Assembly: GCF_003105115.1 (NCBI RefSeq)
Contig: NZ_QETH01000007.1
Location: 1 to 64,000 of the forward strand
DNA length: 64,000 nucleotides
Source: Flavobacterium sp. HTF
Lineage (GTDB): Bacteria > Bacteroidota > Bacteroidia > Flavobacteriales > Flavobacteriaceae
Reading direction: 5' to 3'
Below the pieces are notes generated by a model. It worked only from the letters and a program-made list of their open reading frames with translations. It was not told the origin of the DNA and searched no databases. Below are positions 49,884-57,797 of this stretch, piece after piece. Position numbers and translations under genes: made by a program. Positions within the stretch are counted from its first letter, which is position 1, and every line of letters starts with the position of its first letter.

Positions 49884-52088
49884 TTACCAGCTGTATTTTA
49901 AAATTAACCGTGCATTAAACGGAGTTCCCGCAGTAAAATGAATTTCTTCTACAGGTTCGGTTTCGCTGGCCAGTCTTGATTCGGTCAGGAATTGTGTTTC
50001 TTTCCATTTGGTGTCAAAAATATTGTCAATATTTAGTCCGATTGAGACTTTTTTGATCTGGTAATTCACAGAAAAATCAGTGATACAATATCCTTTTGCC
50101 ACTACCGAGTTGTCTTCATTTGCCGGACGGTCGCCTAAAAAACGGGTTCTTATACTTCCTGAAAACCCTTTTAAATCTTTTACAGAAAGTCCGCTTGTCA
50201 GGGTATTTACGGGAGCAAGAGGCAGATAATCATTCCCTTTAGGTTCATCCATTGTCCTTGCATGTGTATACGTATAATCGGTATTCCAGAATAACCAGTT
50301 GGTAAGCTGGTATCTGAATCCAAAATCGAAACCTTTTCTTTGTGTTTTTCCGCTAGGTTCTACAACGGCTTCGTCTCCCACATAGACAAATTCCTGTGCC
50401 AGATACAAATACCAAACTGCAGAATTGACAATCATTCTCGGGAATGGTTTCCAGTTAATTCCTAAATCGGCTCCGTATGTTTCCGGAAGGATTTTTTCTC
50501 CTTTTTGAGCCACAACTACACGGGTATCGTTACTGTGAAATCCTTTTCCTAATTTGAAGAAATATTGTAGCTTGTCATTTTCTGTATATAAAAAATTCAG
50601 TTTCGGGCTCACTATTGCTTTAGTCTGTGTCTGATTGGTATAAGTCGGAGCTAGCTGGTCTTCATAGCCGAATTTGAAATAATCTAAACGTAAACCTGCA
50701 TTGATCAGCCATTTTCCTGATGTAAAATCAAAACTTGTATAAGAAAACAAATTAGTCTGGTTTACATTTCCTAAACTCAGATAATCTAAAACTGTTTTTC
50801 TGTTTAATGTATGCGACAATTCTACATTTTTATTATTGTCATTTCGCAATCCCGCACCCAGTTTAAAACGCCATTTTTCGCTTAATTTCTGATTGTATTC
50901 TGACTGAAAGCCCACAATTGTTCTGTTTTCTTTCTGTTTGATCTGGTCTCCGTTTACAGGATCATTTAAGAAAAAAGTAAAATTCGAATACAACTCAAAA
51001 TCGTATTTACTCAAATAAGCGGTATTTTTTATCTGTGTATTTTCATCAATTTTGGCATCGTACTGCAGATTTAAATTGGTTCTTCCGGTAGTACCGCCTT
51101 CATTGGAATCAATGGCTCCGTAATGTGAAATGGTGCCGTCATTTACGGCACGATCCGGAATCTGTCCGCTTGCATCCCACTGGCTTTTGAAATGGGAAAC
51201 CGATAAGGCAATAAGATTGCCATTAGCCATTTTAGCACTGTATTTCCCAAACAAATTAATTCGGTTAAAGTTCTGTGGCGCATCAAAATAACCATCGGTC
51301 ATCATGTATTCTCCCGCAATATAGGCCGACTGTTTTTCTTCGTTCAGTAAATTGAACATCGCAACGGTACGGAAAGTATCAAACTGTCCTCCCTCAAAAG
51401 AAACAGAACTGTTTTGTAATGCATTTTTGGTATTAAAACCAACATATCCGGCGGTGGTAAAATCTCCTTTTTCGGCAAAATAAGATCCTTTGTCAAAATC
51501 GATATTGGCAACGGTTTCGGGGATTACGAAGTGAAGATCTGCATAACCTTGTCCGTGTGCGTGCGAAACCATATTGACCGGCATTCCGTCAACCGTGACA
51601 TTAATGTCGGTTCCGTGATCGCAGTCAAAACCTCTTAAAAAGATTTGTTCTGCTTTTCCCCCGCCCGCATGCTGTCCGATAAAAAGTCCCGGAACTTTGC
51701 GCAATAAATCCTGAGAGTTTGAAACAGGCTGAATTTCAAGATCAATTTTAGAAATTGTATTTAAATATTTTAAGTTATTGCTTATGGTTACTTCTTCCAG
51801 TAAAAATGGTTTTTCATCAATTGCAATTGTCATAAAATCAAAAGAAATAATTTTAATTTTCTGAGTAGCAAATCCTTGTTTTGTAATCACTAAGCTGTCA
51901 TTTATCTGAGCTCCTTCTAAGGTAAATTTTCCGTTTGCATCAGTATGTGCATGTGTTTTGGAATTAAGATCACGGATTAAAACTTCGGACAAGGCTTTTC
52001 CGTCGGCATTATTCACGACACCACTTACCGACTGCGCATTACTGTTTAAAATGAAACCAAAAATTAAAAAAAAGAAAAATATTCTCAT
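49884..52088 (-). CDS. Orphan TonB-dependent receptor with carboxypeptidase-like N-domain
   Basis: About 734 residues from the ATG at 52088 (MRIFFFFLIFGFILNSNAQ), which gives a clean signal peptide; the longest frame adds 12 residues. SVSGVVNNADGKALSEVLIRDLNSKTHAHTDANGKFTLEGAQ is a carboxypeptidase-regulatory-like domain, the plug is about 100-215 (DLLRKVPGLFIGQHAGGGKAEQIFLRGFDCDHGTDINVTVDGMPVN), and the barrel ends FNARLILKYSW. The plug contains MVSHAHGQGYADLHFVIPE, with several His. It has no SusD, sigma factor or enzyme neighbour. Ligand unknown; metal or metal-chelate is a guess from the histidines. It is followed by a palindromic element and then the B12 operon. Confidence 0.85.
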   Translation of the reverse strand: MRIFFFFLIFGFILNSNAQSVSGVVNNADGKALSEVLIRDLNSKTHAHTDANGKFTLEGAQINDSLVITKQGFATQKIKIISFDFMTIAIDEKPFLLEEVTISNNLKYLNTISKIDLEIQPVSNSQDLLRKVPGLFIGQHAGGGKAEQIFLRGFDCDHGTDINVTVDGMPVNMVSHAHGQGYADLHFVIPETVANIDFDKGSYFAEKGDFTTAGYVGFNTKNALQNSSVSFEGGQFDTFRTVAMFNLLNEEKQSAYIAGEYMMTDGYFDAPQNFNRINLFGKYSAKMANGNLIALSVSHFKSQWDASGQIPDRAVNDGTISHYGAIDSNEGGTTGRTNLNLQYDAKIDENTQIKNTAYLSKYDFELYSNFTFFLNDPVNGDQIKQKENRTIVGFQSEYNQKLSEKWRFKLGAGLRNDNNKNVELSHTLNRKTVLDYLSLGNVNQTNLFSYTSFDFTSGKWLINAGLRLDYFKFGYEDQLAPTYTNQTQTKAIVSPKLNFLYTENDKLQYFFKLGKGFHSNDTRVVVAQKGEKILPETYGADLGINWKPFPRMIVNSAVWYLYLAQEFVYVGDEAVVEPSGKTQRKGFDFGFRYQLTNWLFWNTDYTYTHARTMDEPKGNDYLPLAPVNTLTSGLSVKDLKGFSGSIRTRFLGDRPANEDNSVVAKGYCITDFSVNYQIKKVSIGLNIDNIFDTKWKETQFLTESRLASETEPVEEIHFTAGTPFNARLILKYSW

Positions 52089-52219
52089 GAAACTTATGCT
52101 TAATTGAGGCGCAAAAATAACCAAATAATAAAATTAGATACCTTTTTCTGAACTGGATTTTTTTCTTGCTTTTCTCTCCAATGGCTGAAAGCATTGGCAA
52201 TGTTATAATTAATTCAACG

Positions 52220-52255
52220 AAAAAAGGATGAACAGTATTGTTCATCCTTTTTTTA
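52220..52255 (-). terminator. Terminator after GH31 gene
   Basis: AAAAAAGGATGAACA and TGTTCATCCTTTTTT form a 15-bp stem with loop GTAT. It is 38 bases beyond the GH31 stop codon. Confidence 0.92.
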
Positions 52256-52292
52256 TATAGCTGCTAATCAACAGCTTTTAATTAATTTTTAT

Positions 52293-55200
52293 TTAAATGG
52301 AAGGAAAAAGACTTGTTTTGGCAATTTTATCTGATGAAAATTCAACTGACAAACCTTCGCCGTAACTTTCCTGAAAATATTCTAAACGAATTGGCAGCAG
52401 TCCTTTCTTTAAAGTTATTTCAGAACTTTTTTCATTGAAGCCGTGTAATCCGTCATTGTCAATAAGCAATTGGTCGTTTATATAAAGTTTACTTCCGTCA
52501 TCAGAAGAAATATAAAAAGTATATTTTCCGTCTTCTGGGATGTTTATGAATCCATTATAGACCAAACCATAATTATTGGAATCATGTTTAATTTTGTTCA
52601 GGTCAAAATCAGGAGCATATCCTTTATCAACTGCAGTAAGTGTACTGAAATCCGGCATTTTACTCCATTTCCCTTTGTACAAACTGTAATTCAGGCCTGT
52701 TTTTTTATTATAAAATATTTTTGAAATAACAGAACTGTTAGACCCCTCGCCTGCCGGAACCGCAATCGCATTTACACGCACCGGGACTGCAACTTCAAAT
52801 GCTTTTGTGTACAGTTGTGAATTGCGTGTCGGAACAGAACCGTCTGTGGTATAATATATTTTATCGGTTCCTTTTTGAATAAATTCAACTTTTGCTTTTG
52901 TATCAGATTCTAATTCCGGTGTGTTTGCAAATTCAGGTCTTTCGGCAATTTTTCCATACATTTTAAGTAATTCATAATATGGTTTGTATGCCTTGTTGGC
53001 TTCGCTGATGGATTGAATGGTTAAGAGCGCACTGTTCCAACGATTAGAAAAACCATCAATTTCTTTCTTAATATCTGTAATGTTATACTCCAGGTTTTGG
53101 CCAAACTGAGAAAGTGACATTATTTCGAAAGGACTGTATAATCCGTCATTCCAATCGTTTAACAAACGAAATGCTTCGAAATTTTTCATGTATTTAATTT
53201 GCCCTTTTTTACCTGAAAGCAATTGTTGATCGTAATCCGGGAATTGTACCTCAACAGAAACTTTTGTATTCGTAGAAAATTCAGGTAAATACACACGTGT
53301 TTCAAAATCGTTTCCGGCATAGGACCAGCTTCCTGCTTTAGGCTCTTCACTGTATGGAATATTTTGTCCGTTTACCGACACGGTTGTTGGAGGAAATGAA
53401 CATGGAAAACGTAGTTCATAACCTCTTGAAGTTAACATTCCGGGAAATGATCCTTCTACAGCTCCTATCACAATACTGGTTTTATTGCCTGTTTGTTCTG
53501 AAGTTACCGTTGTGTTGGTAAAAGCATTTTTCTTGAAATTATTATTGTTCCCTTCATCTTCATACAGTTTCAGGATTCCTTTTTTGCCCGGATAAAAAGC
53601 AAGAATTAGCGGATTTAATGGTTTTTCATCTGTTCTTTCCACTTTTGACTGCATCGGAATAATTGCACCTTCTTTTACAAAAACCGGAATATCACCCAAA
53701 GTAAAAGGCATCGTAATTTTTTTACCGCCTTTTATGATGCTTCCGGTACTGGTTTCGTACCATTTACCTTCAGGCAGCCAGGTTTCCTGTGATACGAAAA
53801 CATTTCCTTTACCGATTGGTTTTGTAATCGGATTCACGATCATATCACGGCCAAACATGTATTGGTTTGGAATAGCATACGAGTTCTCTTCTTTTGGATA
53901 ATCGTAATACATGGGGTGAACGGTAGAAACTCCTGTTTCATAGGTATTTCTTGCTTCATTATATAAATACGGCACCAGAGAATACCTCATCTGATAAGCT
54001 TCTCTCATGATCAGGAAATTATCCAGTGGATAAGCCCAAATACGTCTTTCGTGTTGTGGTGCTGCAGTAGCGTGTGTTCTGAATATTGGACTAAAAACGC
54101 CCCACTGAATCCATCTGGTATACAATTCTGCCGTACCCGCATCGCCCTGGTGTCCGCCGATATCGTGACTCCAATATCCAAATCCTACATTGGCTGCCGT
54201 AGCCGTAAAATAAGGCTGATAATTTAATGATTCCCAGGAAACATGTGTGTCTCCCGAAAATCCAATCTGATATCTGTGATTTCCAAGTCCGCCCCAACGG
54301 TGAAAGATTAGTGGACGTACCTTGTTTTGACGTTCCATATCGCTGTAATGCACATAATTTAAGTAAATCGTTGGATTAACTCCGGGAATATTGGTACTTC
54401 CCCATTGCTGCCAGTCCAGCCACCAAAAATCTACGCCCGCATTTTCAATAGGACGCAATACCAGATTCATATAATTGGTTGCAAATTTTTTATCGGTAAT
54501 ATCAAAAGGAACATATTTCTTTGAAGCCGGATCAATTCCCATAGCTTTTGCCATTTCGGGATACACTTCTTCAAAAGGCTGAATTCCTGACGCCGGATGA
54601 AGGTTTAAACAGGTTTTAAGGTGTTGTTCATTCGTCCATTTTAAGAATTTTTCAGGAGAAGGAAATAAATTTTTATTCCATGTAAAACCGGTCCATCCCG
54701 AATCTTCTCCGGCCTGGTCTCTTTGTCTTTGTCCGTTTTTGAAAAATTCAGGCAATGATTTTACGTGCCAGTCCATATCGATTACAAATACATCCAGAGG
54801 CACATCATGCATTTTGAATTCGCTCACCAGGTCACGAAATTCAGTATCAGAGTATTCTCTGTATCGCGACCACCATGCACCAAAGGCAAATCGTGGCGGC
54901 ATGGCTATTTTACCTGCAATATCGGTGTAGTCTTTCAAAGCTGTTTTATAATCCGAATCATAGGCAAAAAGATATAAATCCTGCGGTTTCTCTCCCGGAC
55001 GCGCCATAACCCACGGCCACTCTGAATTATCAAAAAGCGGGCGTTCGCTGTCGTCTATCAGATACCAGCCATCACGTGAAATGATTCCTTTTTCCAGTTC
55101 CTTTGCGGGACCGTCAACACCGTCTAAAGTACGGGTTGTTCCCAATAAGTTTTTAGTATTGGCCAAACCTGGTTTCCATGAAACAGGTTTACCATTTACC

Positions 55201-55538
55201 ATAAAATCTACACTTAAATTTTTGTCGTTAAAGTTGCCTGAACCTGTTTTGTACTTCAGTTTTACGACATTGGTTACAATTTGCAGTACACCGTTACTTT
55301 CTTTTTTGGTAAAAGACGGCACCGGAAGGTTTCGGTTTACAAATGTCAGCGAAGCATTGTCCGTAAACTTACCATCTGAGCTCCATTCCATACGGATTAC
55401 ACGTGGAGAAAGTACTGTAAATCTTGCATTTCCTGAAACTACAACTGCCTGCGGATTGGCTTCAGGTTTATATTCCTGAGCCGATAAAGCTGCGGATGCG
55501 AGACAAAAAATTGTAACTAAAAATTGTTTTGTTTTCAT
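52293..55538 (-). CDS. Glycoside hydrolase family 31 with PA14 domain
   Basis: 1081 residues with a Sec signal (MKTKQFLVTIFCLASAALSAQ). The N-terminal beta domain is about 25-200, then a (beta/alpha)8 barrel with WWLDWQQWG carrying nucleophile Asp375 and FSGDTHVSW carrying acid/base Asp430; FVIDMDWHV at about 251-259 is a substrate-binding segment. After the C-terminal sheet comes a helical segment (about 770-860), a chitobiase/FN3-type module (DKIYYTTDGSVPTRNSQLYTKAF) and a PA14 domain from about 950 (DGKYTFYISSDDGSKLYIND). GH31 enzymes are retaining alpha-glucosidases or alpha-xylosidases. It is the most downstream enzyme of the PUL. Substrate specificity is open. Confidence 0.9.
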   Translation of the reverse strand: MKTKQFLVTIFCLASAALSAQEYKPEANPQAVVVSGNARFTVLSPRVIRMEWSSDGKFTDNASLTFVNRNLPVPSFTKKESNGVLQIVTNVVKLKYKTGSGNFNDKNLSVDFMVNGKPVSWKPGLANTKNLLGTTRTLDGVDGPAKELEKGIISRDGWYLIDDSERPLFDNSEWPWVMARPGEKPQDLYLFAYDSDYKTALKDYTDIAGKIAMPPRFAFGAWWSRYREYSDTEFRDLVSEFKMHDVPLDVFVIDMDWHVKSLPEFFKNGQRQRDQAGEDSGWTGFTWNKNLFPSPEKFLKWTNEQHLKTCLNLHPASGIQPFEEVYPEMAKAMGIDPASKKYVPFDITDKKFATNYMNLVLRPIENAGVDFWWLDWQQWGSTNIPGVNPTIYLNYVHYSDMERQNKVRPLIFHRWGGLGNHRYQIGFSGDTHVSWESLNYQPYFTATAANVGFGYWSHDIGGHQGDAGTAELYTRWIQWGVFSPIFRTHATAAPQHERRIWAYPLDNFLIMREAYQMRYSLVPYLYNEARNTYETGVSTVHPMYYDYPKEENSYAIPNQYMFGRDMIVNPITKPIGKGNVFVSQETWLPEGKWYETSTGSIIKGGKKITMPFTLGDIPVFVKEGAIIPMQSKVERTDEKPLNPLILAFYPGKKGILKLYEDEGNNNNFKKNAFTNTTVTSEQTGNKTSIVIGAVEGSFPGMLTSRGYELRFPCSFPPTTVSVNGQNIPYSEEPKAGSWSYAGNDFETRVYLPEFSTNTKVSVEVQFPDYDQQLLSGKKGQIKYMKNFEAFRLLNDWNDGLYSPFEIMSLSQFGQNLEYNITDIKKEIDGFSNRWNSALLTIQSISEANKAYKPYYELLKMYGKIAERPEFANTPELESDTKAKVEFIQKGTDKIYYTTDGSVPTRNSQLYTKAFEVAVPVRVNAIAVPAGEGSNSSVISKIFYNKKTGLNYSLYKGKWSKMPDFSTLTAVDKGYAPDFDLNKIKHDSNNYGLVYNGFINIPEDGKYTFYISSDDGSKLYINDQLLIDNDGLHGFNEKSSEITLKKGLLPIRLEYFQESYGEGLSVEFSSDKIAKTSLFPSI

Positions 55539-55639
55539 ATTTTATTTTAAAAATTAATCTTAAATAAATATTTCAAATCATTTCATAAAGCTATCATTTT
55601 AATGAGATGATTTGAAATATTTAGTACTTATTCCGGGTT

Positions 55640-57778
55640 TTATTTTTTAATAAATCGTTTTGTCGTTTTTGTTCCGTCCTTTTCAAAAACAGCAAAATAA
55701 ATTCCGGTTGCCAAAGCTGAAACATCTATACTGTTTTCTTTTATGATTTGTTGGGAAACCAGACTTCCAGTTTCAGAAAAAACATGAACGCTGATTCCTT
55801 TCATTTCAGAACTAAAAAAAAGCGTGTTTTTTACCGGATTAGGATACACATTTACTGCCTCTGCTGCAGTCAGGTTCTGATTTTGTACTGAAGGCTTCGA
55901 AAACTGGGCTGTTCCTAAAGTTGTTACTGGTTTTAGCAAGTCCAGTTTCCAGCGTTGCGCATCGTTGTTATTATCAGTCCACTGATGTACATTGGTTCCC
56001 GGTTCTGCAAGGTTATTTACAACGTCAAGACACAGATTCGTGTTTTTATGGGTCAGCTTAAAATAACCGTCACTCATCAGTTCAATTTTCCAGCGTTGCG
56101 CATCTGTACCCAAATCGGTCCATTGCTGTACATTAGCTCCCGGCTGACTGCTGTTGTTATCTACATCCAGACACTGATTGGTTCCCCTGTGTGTCAATTT
56201 ATAAAAGCCATCCGATTCTTTTGTAATAACCCAGCGCTGAGCGTCAGTTTCATTGCTGGTATATTGCTGTACATTTGCTCCCTGTTGGATACTTCCATCG
56301 CTCACGTCAAGGCTTTGGTTTGTTCCTTTATGTGTCAGCCTGTAAATTCCACCGGAAACAATTGGAACTTCAATCAGATCCAGTTTCCATCTTTGGGCAT
56401 CATTATTAGCGTTGGGATTATCTGTCCATTGCTGTACATTCGCACCAGACTGACTGCTGTTGTTATCCACATCCAGGCATTGATTAGTTCCCTTGTGAGT
56501 CAGCTTAGCATAGCCGTCTGACATGATTTCGATTTTCCAGCGTTGTGCATTGTTACCGCTGTCTGTTGATTGCTGTACATTTGCTCCCTGAACACTGCTG
56601 TTCTGAAAAACATCCAGACACTGATTTGTTCCTTTGTGCGTCAGTTTATAAAAACCATCTGCTTCGAGTGTAACCACCCAGCGTTGTGCATCACTGCCGT
56701 TATCTGTACTTTGCTGTACGTTTGCTCCCGGCTGATTACTGTTATTAAAAACATCCAGGCATTGATTGGTTCCTTTGTGCGTTAACTTATAAATACCTCC
56801 CGAAACAATGCTTTGCGTCGGACAGGATTGATCCGGTATTCTGGGTGCCACACCATAATTGGTCATATTAACAGGTTCAATCAAATCATTCGAATTAAAA
56901 TACATTCTGTCAATGGCAATTTTCCTGTCTCCTGATGTACCATTTTCGTAACGATGGTAAACGATGTAGTATTCATCACAATTTCCCATTTTTAATACAC
57001 CATGATGTCCGGGGCCTTTGTCTTCTATATTAGAACTCAATATTTTGCCTCTGTAAGTCCAGGGTCCCATAGGGGAATTGGATGTTGAGTACTGCACATT
57101 ATAAGTATCATTATACCATGCTCCGTTAGAATAGGTCATGTAGTACACTCCTTTTCGTTTTACCATATAAGGCCCTTCGGTATAATTTTGGGGTGTAATA
57201 TCCGTAGGGCCAGTGGCTAAAGAAACCATATCTGCGTTTAATTTACGAACTACCATTCTGCTTTTTCCTGATCCTCCATAATAAATATATGCTTGTCCGT
57301 CATCGTCAATAAAGACATTGGCGTCAATAATATCATCGGTGTAAGGATCTGTTGCAATAAGCGGTGCCCCAATATCTGTAAAAGGGCCAATAGGTGTATT
57401 ACCCACTGCCAAGCCTATTTTGGTTTCGGCAGTATAATAGAAATAATATTTATTGTTTCGAAACACCACAGCCGGAGCCCAGCCATTGTATTGTGCCCAC
57501 GGGCTATCCGGGAAAAGGTCAAAAATAAGACCTTCATCATGCCAGTTGGTCAAATCAGTTGAGGAATAGGCATGAAACTGTGTACCGTAAATGGCAGTGG
57601 TATAGATATAATATTTATTGTTGAAGTAATGAATTTCCGGGTCAGCTCCTGTAAACAAAGGATTACCACTCGTCTGTGCCTGTAAAGAACCGGCAAAACT
57701 TACAAACATTAAAACTAAGACAAAACGCAGTTTTAATTTATCAATCAGATTATAATTATGTAGTTTTATTTGTATCAT
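55640..57778 (-). CDS. Glycoside hydrolase family 43 with six ricin-type repeats and T9SS tail
   Basis: 712 residues from the ATG at 57778, which gives a signal peptide (FVLVLMFVSFAGSLQAQ); the longer frame overlaps the upstream gene's T9SS tail. The five-bladed catalytic domain is about 37-330, with Asp46 (GADPEI), Asp152 (DIIDANVF) and Glu201 (YTEGPY) as the expected triad. Then six ricin-like carbohydrate-binding repeats ('GiYkLTHKGTNQCLDV.NNS.Q.GANVQQ.TD...AQRW') arranged as two groups of three. The end (VNVYPNPVKNTLFFSS...GIYFAVFEKDGTKTTKRFIKK) is a type IX sorting domain. GH43 typically removes arabinose, xylose or galactose. Secreted and surface attached. Confidence 0.88.
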   Translation of the reverse strand: MIQIKLHNYNLIDKLKLRFVLVLMFVSFAGSLQAQTSGNPLFTGADPEIHYFNNKYYIYTTAIYGTQFHAYSSTDLTNWHDEGLIFDLFPDSPWAQYNGWAPAVVFRNNKYYFYYTAETKIGLAVGNTPIGPFTDIGAPLIATDPYTDDIIDANVFIDDDGQAYIYYGGSGKSRMVVRKLNADMVSLATGPTDITPQNYTEGPYMVKRKGVYYMTYSNGAWYNDTYNVQYSTSNSPMGPWTYRGKILSSNIEDKGPGHHGVLKMGNCDEYYIVYHRYENGTSGDRKIAIDRMYFNSNDLIEPVNMTNYGVAPRIPDQSCPTQSIVSGGIYKLTHKGTNQCLDVFNNSNQPGANVQQSTDNGSDAQRWVVTLEADGFYKLTHKGTNQCLDVFQNSSVQGANVQQSTDSGNNAQRWKIEIMSDGYAKLTHKGTNQCLDVDNNSSQSGANVQQWTDNPNANNDAQRWKLDLIEVPIVSGGIYRLTHKGTNQSLDVSDGSIQQGANVQQYTSNETDAQRWVITKESDGFYKLTHRGTNQCLDVDNNSSQPGANVQQWTDLGTDAQRWKIELMSDGYFKLTHKNTNLCLDVVNNLAEPGTNVHQWTDNNNDAQRWKLDLLKPVTTLGTAQFSKPSVQNQNLTAAEAVNVYPNPVKNTLFFSSEMKGISVHVFSETGSLVSQQIIKENSIDVSALATGIYFAVFEKDGTKTTKRFIKK

Positions 57779-57797
57779 AATTGGTAGTTTTTTGATC

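Noticed and set aside
55955..56521. 188-codon plus-strand frame opposite the ricin repeats
   Set aside because: Periodicity comes from the antisense of the repeats; it is a shadow of the GH43 gene.
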